A DNA stretch of 64,000 bases from the NCBI GenBank assembly GCA_964418605.1, contig CAYQLY010000010.1, positions 30,641 to 94,640 on the forward strand, given 5' to 3'. Below the pieces are notes generated by a model. That model searched no databases, was not told the DNA's origin, and worked only from the letters and a program-made list of their open reading frames with translations. The position numbers and the translations under genes were made by a program. This DNA is from CAYQLY01 sp964418605. GTDB taxonomy: Bacteria; Bacteroidota; Bacteroidia; Cytophagales; Cyclobacteriaceae. Below are positions 8,476 to 17,315 of this stretch, piece by piece (positions within the stretch are counted from its first letter, which is position 1; every line of letters starts with the position of its first letter).

Positions 8476-9876
8476 TTATAAAAACCAAAATACAGTTGTT
8501 ACTATTTTTACTTTTTTACCTTCTTGATATATAGCCAAGCGCAACGTTGTCTTACGACTACTAATCTCATTTTTATTAAGATATAAAAAAAACATTCCCT
8601 CTTCTCTACCTTCCCGGGGAATAAGTGAGAGGGATTTTCCAACCCACTTTACAGAACTATTTGCACGCTCTGATTTTATATTAAAAATCATCTTAGAGGA
8701 TGTTTTATTAGTTAACTTTATGGTATATAAATTACTTACCGTACCATCAGCATGTTCTTGATAAAGTTGACCAGGCACACGCATAACTGTAACCTCAAGA
8801 TCAGATCTAGTAAAAACAATATAGCTTACTAGCCCAAGTAACAGAATTAATACGAGAGTATATAATCGACTGCGCCGATTTAATTTAAATTTCAGACGAT
8901 TAGCAATCGCATTTTCAGAAGTATATCGAATAAGACCTGTAGGTCGGTTGATTTTTTTCATAATAAAATCACATGCATCCATACATGCTGTACAATGAAT
9001 ACATTCCAACTGCGTACCATTTCGGATATCTATTCCAGTAGGACATACATGCACGCATTGACTACAGTCGATACAATGGCCTGATGAATCAGATTTTTTT
9101 TTATAAAATTTATCTCTTGGCTCACCTCTCACATGATCATAGGCAACCACCATAGAATCTTTAGTTAGCAAAACACCTTGCAACCTTCCATAAGGACATA
9201 TAACCGTGCAAACGAGCTCTCTAGCAAAAGCATATACAGAATAAAATACAAGGGTAAAAAAAAGAACCCCTGCCAACCATTTCCAATGCTGATTTAGCGG
9301 ATGCTGGATCATTTGAAAAAGAAGATCAGTACCTATAATATAAGAAAGAAAAATAGTGCCTATTAAAAAAGATAATACAAAAAAAACAAGATGTTTAAGT
9401 GTCTTTCTATAAATCTTATTTAAATTCCAATGCTGCCTCATTAACAATCTCTGTTTGGAAGCATCCCCCTCTATCCAATATTCTATTTTTCGAAATACCA
9501 TTTCCATAAACACTGTTTGCGGACAAATCCATCCACAAAAAATGCGCCCATAAACCCATGTGAATAATGCAATTGCTACAACGCCTAGCATCATAATCAA
9601 CCCAAATAAAAAGAAATCTTGTGGCCAAAAAACAGAGCCCATAAGAATAAACTTTCCTTCAGGTATATTTATCTGAAATAATGGATTGCCATTCACTCGA
9701 ATGAATGGTAAAGCAAAAAATAAAATTAAATAGATCCAACTTACAATGGATCTTCTTTGATAATAAAACCCTGATGGCTTTGATGAATAAATCCAGGCAC
9801 GTTTGCCTTTTTGATCAATAGTTCCTAATCGATCCCTAAATGATTCCCGTGATTGATCATTATCTAAATTCATCAA
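8476..9876 (-). CDS. ccoG: cbb3 oxidase accessory protein CcoG (FixG/RdxA), ferredoxin-like
   Basis: Membrane-bound Fe-S protein implicated in cupric reductase activity during CuB delivery to cbb3 oxidase. The 466 aa contain several membrane helices, GRIFCGWICPQTVF (about residue 110), and two ferredoxin clusters: CIDCSQCVHVCPTGIDI and CIHCTACMDAC. A C-terminal Ig-like domain follows a last helix near residue 340. Length is normal. Downstream of ccoP (54 nt gap) and upstream of ccoH. Confidence 0.95.
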   Translation of the reverse strand: MMNLDNDQSRESFRDRLGTIDQKGKRAWIYSSKPSGFYYQRRSIVSWIYLILFFALPFIRVNGNPLFQINIPEGKFILMGSVFWPQDFFLFGLIMMLGVVAIALFTWVYGRIFCGWICPQTVFMEMVFRKIEYWIEGDASKQRLLMRQHWNLNKIYRKTLKHLVFFVLSFLIGTIFLSYIIGTDLLFQMIQHPLNQHWKWLAGVLFFTLVFYSVYAFARELVCTVICPYGRLQGVLLTKDSMVVAYDHVRGEPRDKFYKKKSDSSGHCIDCSQCVHVCPTGIDIRNGTQLECIHCTACMDACDFIMKKINRPTGLIRYTSENAIANRLKFKLNRRSRLYTLVLILLLGLVSYIVFTRSDLEVTVMRVPGQLYQEHADGTVSNLYTIKLTNKTSSKMIFNIKSERANSSVKWVGKSLSLIPREGREEGMFFLYLNKNEISSRKTTLRLAIYQEGKKVKIVTTVFWFL

Positions 9877-9930
9877 AATCCAAAAATGAATTATTTTTCA
9901 TTCAAATTTTCATTCAACCAGAATTCGTAG

Positions 9931-11007
9931 TTATTTTTCCTCAATAAATAATTCCCCTTGTTTATCTTTTGGATTAGGAGGATTAGTTCCACGAATAGAT
10001 TTAATAAAATTAGAAACCTGTGCTATTTGCAGAGGAGAAAGATCATTATTCCATGATTTCATCCCCTTTTCAGGAACCCCATATTTAATAACCTTAAAAA
10101 TGGATTGTAGTGATCCACCATTAATCCAATACTCATCTGTTAAATTTGGACCTACTAATCCTTCACCAAATTTACCATGACAAATTGAGCATGACTTAGA
10201 AAAAATATTCTCTCCTATCTTAATTGCTTCACTATCCATAGACTTTACATTATCTTCATTGATAGATGAAGCGGATGCAGCCAGATAAGCAACTCTTTCA
10301 CGTTCCGCCTCTTTAACAGAAAGTTGATATTCTTCATCCTGCAAAGGAGCCCATTCAGCTATGTGGTACCTCCATAGATAAACAGCACCAAAAACAATAC
10401 TTGCTATAAATGCATACTTCCACCATGGTGGAGTACGATTATCCAATTCACGAATACCATCGTAATCATGTTGTAAATCCAACTCATGCTCCTTCTCGAT
10501 AGCAACAGTTTTATTAACACGTTCAAATAGTGATACTGTAGGAACAGACGATTTTTGCTTCTGATAGCGAGCCCATCCTGAAACATGAGAAAAAACTCTC
10601 CATAAAATTGTTATAACAAAAAACTCTAACAAAATAAAGCCAAACAATAAAAGAGTAATTCCATAAGATGAAAATAATTGCTCAGTCATATCTGGCGTTG
10701 AAGAAGACGATTGAGAAACAGTTTGCGCATGTGCCGCACCTGTGACCAAACCTATAAAAGCAAGTACAAAAAAGCTTTTAACCGTTTTATTCACTTTTAC
10801 AGAAGCTATAACGACCATCGCCAATACAATGATGGCAACTAACAATCCTATTGTTATACCCAACAATACCTTATTCAATAATGTAGGATCAAAAGAATTC
10901 GTTGTTTGATTGGCAACAGCAACGGATTGAGCTGATGCGCTTATTGCCGTTATAATTAGTAATAACACTAGCGAAAAAATATTTCTTTTACTCATAAAGT
11001 GATTCAT
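9931..11007 (-). CDS. ccoP: cbb3-type cytochrome c oxidase subunit III, monoheme CcoP
   Basis: Electron-entry subunit of cbb3 oxidase. 358 aa: Sec-type N-terminus ending near SASA, two helices around residues 40-95, another near 115-140, then DNRTPPWWKYAFIASIVFG, the canonical CcoP anchor. A single c-type heme motif CSICH (about residue 277) is followed by distal Met in GMKSWN. Proteobacterial CcoP carries two CxxCH motifs; only one is present, as commonly seen in Bacteroidota. The extra N-terminal helices make it longer at that end. Between ccoQ and ccoG, 15 nt from ccoQ. Confidence 0.92.
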   Translation of the reverse strand: MNHFMSKRNIFSLVLLLIITAISASAQSVAVANQTTNSFDPTLLNKVLLGITIGLLVAIIVLAMVVIASVKVNKTVKSFFVLAFIGLVTGAAHAQTVSQSSSSTPDMTEQLFSSYGITLLLFGFILLEFFVITILWRVFSHVSGWARYQKQKSSVPTVSLFERVNKTVAIEKEHELDLQHDYDGIRELDNRTPPWWKYAFIASIVFGAVYLWRYHIAEWAPLQDEEYQLSVKEAERERVAYLAASASSINEDNVKSMDSEAIKIGENIFSKSCSICHGKFGEGLVGPNLTDEYWINGGSLQSIFKVIKYGVPEKGMKSWNNDLSPLQIAQVSNFIKSIRGTNPPNPKDKQGELFIEEK

Positions 11008-11022
11008 ATATTTAAAAATATT

Positions 11023-11220
11023 TTAATTTGACTTAAACTGATCAGCACTATCATTAAGTTGTTGGTCTATAGGCAAATGACTCATATCATCAACTAAACC
11101 TCGATCCATTTTAATAACCCATATCACCACAGCTATAAAAAATAAAACAAAAATAAGAAGAGAAACGAGGGGATATATTTCTATGTCCGTGATACGTTCC
11201 AAATAATGAATAAATTTCAT
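11023..11220 (-). CDS. ccoQ: CcoQ-like small cbb3 oxidase subunit
   Basis: A 65-aa protein with one membrane helix (about residues 17-38) followed by a short acidic cytosolic tail beginning MDRGLVDDMSHLP. Size, topology and position between ccoNO and ccoP identify it as the FixQ/CcoQ-type stabilising subunit. Sequence identity in this family is low, so the call leans on context. Spacing of 15 nt to ccoP and 31 nt from ccoNO. Confidence 0.75.
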   Translation of the reverse strand: MKFIHYLERITDIEIYPLVSLLIFVLFFIAVVIWVIKMDRGLVDDMSHLPIDQQLNDSADQFKSN

Positions 11221-11251
11221 ATGTCTTTTTTAAAAAATCAATACTTAATAA

Positions 11252-13384
11252 TCAATTAGTGGTTTCTTCTTTAGATGCGGATTGAATATCTTTTCCTAAA
11301 CGTTGCAAATAAGCAATAAGAGCTACAACCTCTTTAGTGTTCTTTGTATGAATCTTATCACGACTAAGATCAGCGACAATCCTATCAGCTTGTTTTATAA
11401 GATCTTCATTAGCCTTTTGCTCATACCCTTGCTGATAAGGAACACCTAGTTTTCTCATAGCTGAAATTTTACTCTCTGTTGTAGCTGTGTCTAGTTCATT
11501 ATCTAGTAGCCAAGCATAAGGCGGCATAATAGATCCAGGAGACATTGTGGTCGGATCCATTAAATGGTTATAATGCCAACTGTGAGGATATTTGCCTCCT
11601 AACCGCGCCAAATCTGGACCAGTGCGTTTGCTTCCCCACTGAAATGGATGATCATAAACAAACTCACCAGCTTTAGAATATTCACCATATCTTGCCACCT
11701 CATCACGGAAAGGACGAACCATTTGTGAATGACAGGTATAACATCCTTCACGAATGTAAATATCTCTACCTTGCAATTCCAAAGGTGTATAAGGTTTCAC
11801 ACTGGAAATAGTAGGCACATTTGATTTAATTAAAAAGGTAGGAACGAGTTCCAAAACACCACCTATACCCACAACAACTAAGCTCAATACTAGCAATTGA
11901 ATAGGTCTCCTTTCTAACCAACTATGCCAATGCGATTTAGTTGCCGGCTGAAAATCTTTAGCAAGAGCATAAGCCTGTGTTTCTTCATTTTCAAGTAATT
12001 TTCCTGATTTTACAGTCATGATTAAATTATAAACCATCACGATAGCACCAATCAAATAAATTATTCCACCTATTCCACGCATTGCATATAAAGGAACCAT
12101 ACGTGTGGTTACTTCTAAAAATTGGTATTTCAACTGCCCCTCTTGCGTAAACTCTTTCCACATTAAGCTTTGAGAAAACCCAGCCCAATACATTGGCACA
12201 ACATATAATATAATGCCGAGTGTACCAAGCCAAAAATGAATATTAGCTAGTTTTTTAGAATATAAGTTGGTTTGAAAAATTCGAGGTATAAGCCAATATA
12301 CTATACCAAATGTTAAAAATCCATTCCACCCCAATGCACCCACATGTACGTGAGCTACGATCCAATCTGTAAAATGAGCAATAGCATTCACATTTTTAAG
12401 TGAAAGCATAGGCCCTTCAAAAGTAGCCATACCATAACATGTTAATGCTACTACTAAAAACTTCAATACCACATCCTCCCGCACCTTATCCCATGCACCT
12501 CGAAGTGTAAATAATCCATTCAACATTCCACCCCATGAAGGAAGAATTAACATAACACTAAATACCACTCCAAGAGATTGAGCCCAATCAGGAAGAGATG
12601 TATATAACAAGTGATGAGGGCCTGCCCATATATATATAAATATCAATGCCCAAAAATGAACAATACTCCATCGGTATGAATAAATAGGGCGCTGAGCTGC
12701 TTTAGGGACAAAATAATACATGAGCCCTAAGTATGGAGTGGTCAAGAAAAAAGCAACTGCGTTATGACCATACCACCACTGCACCAATGCATCTTGCACA
12801 CCAGCATACCAACTATAACTTTTAAAAAAAGAAACAGGTAGTTCAAATGAGTTAACAATGTGAAGCATAGCAACAGTAACCCATGTAGCAATATAGAACC
12901 AAATAGCAACATACAGATGTCGCTCACGTCTCGTTAGAATGGTTCCAAACATGTTGATACCAAATACAACCCACACCAACGTGATAGCAATATCAATTGG
13001 CCATTCTAGCTCTGCATATTCTTTTCCTGTAGTATATCCGGCAAAAAGCGTAAGTGCAGCCGATACAATAATAAGCTGCCATCCCCAAAAATGAACTTTA
13101 CTTAACATATCATTCCACATGCGCGCTTTACATAAACGCTGCAACGAATAATATATACCCATAAAAATGGCATTACCAACAAATGCAAAGATGATAGCAT
13201 TGGTATGAATAGGTCTTACACGTCCAAAAGTAGTAGGCGCGAATCCAAAATTCAAAGCCGGAAAGACTAACTGAAAAGCAACCAAAACGCCCACTAACAT
13301 ACCTACAAGCCCCCAGAATATGGAAGCATAAGCAAACCATTTTACAATTTTATTATCATAAGAAAATTTTTGTAACTCTGTCAT
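11252..13384 (-). CDS. ccoN/ccoO: fused cbb3 oxidase subunits I and II (CcoN-CcoO)
   Basis: Catalytic subunit of the high-affinity heme-copper oxidase fused to its cytochrome c subunit. Residues 1 to about 480 are CcoN: about twelve to fourteen helices, RPIHTNAIIFAFVGNA with the low-spin heme His, WWYGHNAVAFFLT with the CuB His, and IVAHVHVGALGWNGFL. After a linker helix near 495-520, the CcoO part has GRDIYIREGCYTCHSQMVRPF with one CxxCH heme and the MxPGSIMPPYAW Met region. At 710 aa the fusion is in frame with no sign of error. It starts 24 nt from the ccoS stop. Confidence 0.96.
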   Translation of the reverse strand: MTELQKFSYDNKIVKWFAYASIFWGLVGMLVGVLVAFQLVFPALNFGFAPTTFGRVRPIHTNAIIFAFVGNAIFMGIYYSLQRLCKARMWNDMLSKVHFWGWQLIIVSAALTLFAGYTTGKEYAELEWPIDIAITLVWVVFGINMFGTILTRRERHLYVAIWFYIATWVTVAMLHIVNSFELPVSFFKSYSWYAGVQDALVQWWYGHNAVAFFLTTPYLGLMYYFVPKAAQRPIYSYRWSIVHFWALIFIYIWAGPHHLLYTSLPDWAQSLGVVFSVMLILPSWGGMLNGLFTLRGAWDKVREDVVLKFLVVALTCYGMATFEGPMLSLKNVNAIAHFTDWIVAHVHVGALGWNGFLTFGIVYWLIPRIFQTNLYSKKLANIHFWLGTLGIILYVVPMYWAGFSQSLMWKEFTQEGQLKYQFLEVTTRMVPLYAMRGIGGIIYLIGAIVMVYNLIMTVKSGKLLENEETQAYALAKDFQPATKSHWHSWLERRPIQLLVLSLVVVGIGGVLELVPTFLIKSNVPTISSVKPYTPLELQGRDIYIREGCYTCHSQMVRPFRDEVARYGEYSKAGEFVYDHPFQWGSKRTGPDLARLGGKYPHSWHYNHLMDPTTMSPGSIMPPYAWLLDNELDTATTESKISAMRKLGVPYQQGYEQKANEDLIKQADRIVADLSRDKIHTKNTKEVVALIAYLQRLGKDIQSASKEETTN

Positions 13385-13408
13385 ATCTATACAATTATTT
13401 AGTGTTTT

Positions 13409-13579
13409 TTATTTTTCTTCTTTATTTTTATTCTCTACAGAATGATCTTTAAATAAAATCCGATGTGATGGCGAATAACAATCATCGAACTGACCTTCTT
13501 TAAAATTTTTTATAAAAGCAATTAAGAACCCTGCTCCTATTGCTAAACTTACCCCCAACAACAAGACAATAACACTCAT
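13409..13579 (-). CDS. ccoS: cbb3 oxidase maturation protein CcoS
   Basis: A 56-aa protein, ATG 13579 to TAA 13409. N-terminal membrane helix MSVIVLLLGVSLAIGAG, then FLIAFIKNFKEGQFDDCYSP, in which the K-x-GQ-(F/Y)-DD block is the CcoS hallmark, then a charged tail. Needed for insertion of redox cofactors into cbb3 oxidase. It sits between ccoI and ccoNO. Two FNR-like palindromes lie just upstream (13634-13669), so transcription of the structural genes may restart here. Confidence 0.9.
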   Translation of the reverse strand: MSVIVLLLGVSLAIGAGFLIAFIKNFKEGQFDDCYSPSHRILFKDHSVENKNKEEK

Positions 13580-13633
13580 GTTTTTCAGCTTTTATTACAA
13601 TTCCAAAGTTGATATGAAAATCTTATTTAATTT

Positions 13634-13647
13634 ATGATTTACATCAA
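13634..13647. promoter_or_regulatory. FNR-like box upstream of ccoS/ccoNO
   Basis: Palindrome ATGAT-TTAC-ATCAA, close to the FNR consensus TTGAT-N4-ATCAA. It overlaps the ccoI stop codon and lies 55 nt upstream of the ccoS start. Its position suggests oxygen-dependent activation of the oxidase structural genes. Site function is inferred from sequence only. Confidence 0.6.
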
Positions 13648-16073
13648 TTTGAAATATGATTTTTATCAGTTTTTACAAATAGTCTTTTTTCAAGAAAAAA
13701 TATAGCACCAAAAGTATACAAAAAAATAGTAATTGAACTTATCGGCATTAAAATAGCAGCCACCAATGGAGAAAGTTGTGCTGTAATAGCATAAAACAAA
13801 CCTACTATATTATACACAATAGAAAAAACAAAACTAGATAAAATGATATATTTGCCCCATTTTGCTAACCGAAAAAAAGAAGCTAAATCAGACATACTAC
13901 TGGATTTGAGCATCGCATCACATGCCGGAGAAAAATGAGCATGGTGATGCGTAATAGCTATAGCTACATCACTCTGTTGAAAAGCTCCAGCATCATTCAA
14001 ACCATCACCTATCATACAAACAGTACCACCACTTAATTGCAATGAACGAATGTACTCCAACTTATCTTCTGGTTTTTGATCAAAAAATGTATCCACATCC
14101 ATACCATCTATAAGCTCTTTAATCTGAGACTTAGATTCAGGATGATCTCCTGACAGTATAGATAATCTATACGACTGATATAGTATTTTAAAGATATCTT
14201 TCAATTTTTTACGAACCTGTATACGTATGCTAAACTTACCTTTTATAACCCCATCAATGGAAACCCATACATGACTAGCATCATCAACATCACATGAATT
14301 AGCTCCCACAAAAGAAGAAGATCCTAATTGATAATGTGAATCATCTATCCAAGCCTCTATACCACACCCTACTGTTTCTTTATAATTTTCAACAGAAAAA
14401 AAAGATGTAGAATTAATATAATAAACAATAGCTTTACTTAATGGATGAGTTGATTGCAATGCTAATGATCCTATTTTTAATAATTGATCATGAGCTAACT
14501 TTTCGCCTGAGAATGTAACTTCAAATTGATTAGATTCGGTCAATGTTCCCGTTTTATCCCATACAATATGGTTACACTTAGAAAGTTGCTCTATTACCTC
14601 TGCATGCTTAACAAAAAAACCTCTTTTTGAAAAAATACTAATTAAATTGCCGTTGGTAAATGTGGCAGATAAAAGCAATGCGCATGGACAAGCTACAATT
14701 AAAACTCCTGTAAACGCATTCCATTTATTTACTGGGTCATATACAGACCAATAAGTAAATGCACTAGTAGCTATCGCCAATACTACCCATGTAAAATATT
14801 GACTTAACCAATGTATAAAAGAACGTTTCTCGGTTTTTTGTTTTTTAAATATAGTTCTACTCCACAAGCTTGTTAGATAACTTTGTGCTACCTCCTTCAC
14901 CACAACCAATTCAATAGATTCACCCACTTGCCTGCCTCCTGCATACACTATTTCACCTATTGAAACAGCAACAGGCACACTCTCACCCGTTACAAAACTA
15001 TAATCAATAACGGCCTTCCCTTTTGAAAGTATACCATCAGCAGGAATTAACTCTTGAGAATAAATCAATAATACATCGCCCACTTTAATGTTTGGCAAAG
15101 CAATAGGGATAGAATTTCCATCGACACGCTTGGTAACAGAAATAGGAAAATACGATGTATAATCCCGATCAAATGAAAGAGCTCGATAAGTACGACCCTG
15201 CCATACTCTACCTACTAACATTAAAAAAACAATTCCTGACATACTATCCAAGTACCCTGTACCGGATCCACTGACTATCTCGACTATGCTTCTAATAAAA
15301 GTAACACTAATCGCAATGGCTATTGGAAAATCAATAGAAACATACCTGTGTTGAATAGCTTTCCAGGCAGAATAAAAAAACTCCGTAGCACTATAAAAGA
15401 AAACAGGAATAGACAATGCCAGATTTATATACCGAAACAGGTATGAAAAATTTTTATCAATAGATCCATCTAATGCAAAATAATCCGGAAAGCTTAACAT
15501 CATGATGTTAGCAAAGCAAAAACCTGCCACACCCAACTTGAGAAGCTGACTCCGATCTGTCTTTGTAACCCTCTTTTTATCTGTATCTTCTAAACTGAGA
15601 TAGGGCTCATACCCTATGGATGAAAGTGTTTCAACTACTTTGCGTAGAGATGTATTTTTAGTATCAAATACAATAGTTACTTCTTTCTTAGGAAAATGAA
15701 CCGTAGACTGAATAATACCTGAATTAATACGATAAACATTCTCTATCAACCAAAGGCAAGAACTACAATGAATCTGCGGAATATAAAATGTAACACGTGA
15801 TTTTTCACTTTGACGAAATTGAATAAGTTTATTCTGAATAGATTCATCATCCAAAAAAGCAAACTTATCAGATCGAATATGTTGCCTTTGAGAAACTCCA
15901 GGGTAGTTATTTAGTTGATAATAATCACAAAGACCACCCTCATGAAGTAATTCAAATACTGTCTTACAACCTACGCAACAAAAAGAATGATCATTAGATT
16001 GAATAGATTGATCCAGACACCAATCTCCACAATGATAGCATACCGTTTTTTTATCCTCTATCAATTGATTCAT
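13644..16073 (-). CDS. ccoI: cbb3 oxidase Cu+-exporting P1B-type ATPase CcoI (FixI)
   Basis: Pumps copper across the inner membrane for cbb3 assembly. 809 aa: an N-terminal four-Cys zinc-ribbon-like region (CYHCGDWC ... FCCVGC), then a heavy-metal domain with IHCSSCLWLI near residue 100, eight predicted helices, phosphatase loop FVTGES, the transport motif CPCALLLS, phosphorylation site DKTGTLT and hinge GDGLNDAGAF. The Cys-rich N-terminus is typical of the FixI/CcoI subgroup rather than CopA. Its start overlaps the upstream hemerythrin-like gene by 4 nt. Confidence 0.95.
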   Translation of the reverse strand: MNQLIEDKKTVCYHCGDWCLDQSIQSNDHSFCCVGCKTVFELLHEGGLCDYYQLNNYPGVSQRQHIRSDKFAFLDDESIQNKLIQFRQSEKSRVTFYIPQIHCSSCLWLIENVYRINSGIIQSTVHFPKKEVTIVFDTKNTSLRKVVETLSSIGYEPYLSLEDTDKKRVTKTDRSQLLKLGVAGFCFANIMMLSFPDYFALDGSIDKNFSYLFRYINLALSIPVFFYSATEFFYSAWKAIQHRYVSIDFPIAIAISVTFIRSIVEIVSGSGTGYLDSMSGIVFLMLVGRVWQGRTYRALSFDRDYTSYFPISVTKRVDGNSIPIALPNIKVGDVLLIYSQELIPADGILSKGKAVIDYSFVTGESVPVAVSIGEIVYAGGRQVGESIELVVVKEVAQSYLTSLWSRTIFKKQKTEKRSFIHWLSQYFTWVVLAIATSAFTYWSVYDPVNKWNAFTGVLIVACPCALLLSATFTNGNLISIFSKRGFFVKHAEVIEQLSKCNHIVWDKTGTLTESNQFEVTFSGEKLAHDQLLKIGSLALQSTHPLSKAIVYYINSTSFFSVENYKETVGCGIEAWIDDSHYQLGSSSFVGANSCDVDDASHVWVSIDGVIKGKFSIRIQVRKKLKDIFKILYQSYRLSILSGDHPESKSQIKELIDGMDVDTFFDQKPEDKLEYIRSLQLSGGTVCMIGDGLNDAGAFQQSDVAIAITHHHAHFSPACDAMLKSSSMSDLASFFRLAKWGKYIILSSFVFSIVYNIVGLFYAITAQLSPLVAAILMPISSITIFLYTFGAIFFLEKRLFVKTDKNHISN
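13656..13669. promoter_or_regulatory. second FNR-like box, 22 bp from the first
   Basis: Palindrome ATGAT-TTTT-ATCAG inside the last codons of ccoI. Its start is 22 bp from the start of the box at 13634, about two helical turns, so two dimers could bind the same face of the DNA. One half-site deviates at the last base. Confidence 0.45.
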
Positions 16074-16615
16074 AAAATGATATCTTTAGAATACAAATTA
16101 AATTCGGAAGACCTAGAAAACAACTTCGGAAACAAAAAATTTTCTTTCACATTAATGATTTCTAAAACCTGCTGATCTAAAAGATATAATTCGGAACAAA
16201 ACAACTGATAGGCATTAGACCAAGACGGTTGTAAACTATAATAGTTAACCAATGGACGAACCTGATAAAACAAATCAAGAATTTTTTGATGCACTTCTTT
16301 AATCCACTCAATAGGTTTTGAATTAATTTTTTTGTCTCCCTTACGTACTTCGTCAAGAAAAGGGAAAAGAATCATCGTCTCCTTTCGTACTAGCTGCCCC
16401 CATTCATCTCTAATTTTAAAAAACAATGAAAATAATAAATCTGTATACTCCATCACTTCACCACTTTGAATATAACTTTCCACTGTTTGCAAACAAAGAT
16501 CCACTTGTCTATAATATTTCTGCTCCATGTACTGACATAGCTCTTCTACACTTAAACGCCCGTAATCTACTCCAACCATAATATTAGACTCAAAATAGGA
16601 TTTAAAATACGGCAT
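16070..16615 (-). CDS. hemerythrin-like protein at the head of the cbb3 locus
   Basis: An all-helical 181-aa protein resembling the hemerythrin domain of RIC/ScdA/YtfE proteins. KETMILFPFLDEV (about residues 102-114), EVHQKILDLF and a closing KENFLFPKLF match the E-x3-FP, H and E-x3-FP ligand segments. The N-terminal helix where a His pair is expected reads QKYYRQVDLC, so the metal site is incomplete or altered. Its stop overlaps ccoI by ATGA, so the two are translationally coupled. Role not known; NO or oxygen handling during oxidase assembly is an inference. Confidence 0.6.
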   Translation of the reverse strand: MPYFKSYFESNIMVGVDYGRLSVEELCQYMEQKYYRQVDLCLQTVESYIQSGEVMEYTDLLFSLFFKIRDEWGQLVRKETMILFPFLDEVRKGDKKINSKPIEWIKEVHQKILDLFYQVRPLVNYYSLQPSWSNAYQLFCSELYLLDQQVLEIINVKENFLFPKLFSRSSEFNLYSKDIIL

Positions 16616-16632
16616 TGATTATTAAAAAAAGT

Positions 16633-16646
16633 ATGATAAAAATCAT
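16633..16646. promoter_or_regulatory. FNR-like box upstream of the cbb3 locus
   Basis: Perfect inverted repeat ATGAT-AAAA-ATCAT with the half-site length and 4-bp spacing of FNR sites. It lies 18 nt before the start of the hemerythrin-like gene, on whose strand a TACTTTTT -7-like element follows immediately. The very short distance leaves open whether it activates or represses. Confidence 0.55.
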
Positions 16647-16687
16647 TCTCTTATATGAATTTTATCATCGAAAATAAATTTTAAATT

Positions 16688-16719
16688 TTGTGTTTTTTTT
16701 AAAAAAAATAGTATTTTTA
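16688..16719 (+). promoter_or_regulatory. candidate promoter of the precursor-peptide cluster
   Basis: TTG at 16688-16690, a 21-nt spacer and TATTTTTA at 16712-16719, close to the Bacteroidota pattern TTG-N20-TAnnTTTG with the last G replaced. The first peptide ORF starts 49 nt further on. Confidence 0.35.
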
Positions 16720-16768
16720 CGGAGTTTACAAAAAAAGACCAGTAAAATAGTCTTTGATTTAGTTCAGC

Positions 16769-16912
16769 ATGAAAAAACACCAGAAAATTCTACTACCCCC
16801 AAATAAAAAAATCAATCTACCTCGCCCTGCAAGAGCTGGTGTAAAAATAGCTGCAACTACTTTAATTCAAAAAAGACACAGGCGGACACCGAAAAGCCTT
16901 ATAAAAGAGTAG
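16769..16912 (+). CDS. small ORF at the head of the precursor cluster, possibly a decayed precursor
   Basis: ATG 16769 to TAG 16910-16912, 47 aa, very basic and without Cys. The N-terminus MKKHQKILLPPNKK loosely resembles the leader MKQHNKNLTLNK of the three following genes, and an A-G-V stands near where KGG is expected. The last eleven codons coincide with the first repeated RNA leader (16877-16941), so the C-terminus is shaped by that element. It may be a degenerate precursor, a leader peptide controlling the cluster, or not translated. Confidence 0.35.
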   Translation: MKKHQKILLPPNKKINLPRPARAGVKIAATTLIQKRHRRTPKSLIKE

Positions 16913-16941
16913 GTCTAACTTTTTAAAAAATTAAATACATT
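16877..16941 (+). repeat. repeated 5' leader element, copy 1
   Basis: About 65-nt element directly before the first Cys-containing precursor. It contains AGGC (16880-16883) able to pair with GCCT (16896-16899), then AAAGAGT (16904-16910) able to pair with ACTTTTT (16918-16924) around a 7-nt loop AGGTCTA. The second stem ends in a T run and resembles a weak terminator or attenuator. Sequence is nearly the same in copies 2 and 3. Confidence 0.75.
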
Positions 16942-17094
16942 ATGAAACAGCACAACAAAAATCTAACACTCAACAAACAAACTTTAACTAACCTTCAGAA
17001 AAATAATATTAAAGGAGGGTTTGTAACAAGTATTGATCTTCCCTGCTTTACACTAAGAGGAAAATTTGTAAACTCTTGCACATGTGAAGCATAG
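16942..17094 (+). CDS. RiPP precursor peptide, class I lanthipeptide-like, copy 1
   Basis: 50 aa. Leader MKQHNKNLTLNKQTLTNL ending in the double-glycine-type site IKGG at residues 23-26, as in Bacteroidota LNKETL...GG precursors. The 24-aa core has Ser/Thr and three Cys (C35, C46, C48) and begins FVTSIDLPC, sharing S-x-D-x-P-C with the next two copies. The leader is presumably removed by a C39-type transporter peptidase. No modifying enzyme is in the window, so the kind of modification is unknown. Too short for most automatic callers. Confidence 0.8.
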   Translation: MKQHNKNLTLNKQTLTNLQKNNIKGGFVTSIDLPCFTLRGKFVNSCTCEA

Positions 17095-17097
17095 CTA

Positions 17098-17160
17098 GAG
17101 GCCGGATACCGAAAAGCCTTATAAAAAGAGTAGGTCTAACTTTTTAAAAAAATATATACT
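17098..17160 (+). repeat. repeated 5' leader element, copy 2
   Basis: Same element as at 16877: AGGC 17099-17102 opposite GCCT 17116-17119, then AAAGAGTAGGTCTAACTTTTT. It ends at the ATG of the second precursor. One extra base in the first loop and an A-run length change are the main differences from copy 1. Confidence 0.75.
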
Positions 17161-17298
17161 ATGAAACAACACAACAAAAATCTAACACTCAACAAAGAAA
17201 CGTTAACCAATATTCAAGAAAACCTTGTTAAAGGAGGTGTTATAAGAAGCTTAGATAGGCCATGTTCTTCTACGTGTATAAGAATATGCCTGGCATAA
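17161..17298 (+). CDS. RiPP precursor peptide, class I lanthipeptide-like, copy 2
   Basis: 45 aa. Leader MKQHNKNLTLNKETLTNIQE and cleavage site VKGG (residues 23-26). The 19-aa core begins VIRSLDRPC and holds Cys at 35, 39 and 43, with Ser-Ser-Thr between the first two, suitable for small lanthionine rings or disulfides. Shortest core of the tandem cluster. Preceded directly by RNA leader copy 2. Confidence 0.82.
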   Translation: MKQHNKNLTLNKETLTNIQENLVKGGVIRSLDRPCSSTCIRICLA

Positions 17299-17315
17299 AA
17301 CCCATTATTTTTAAA

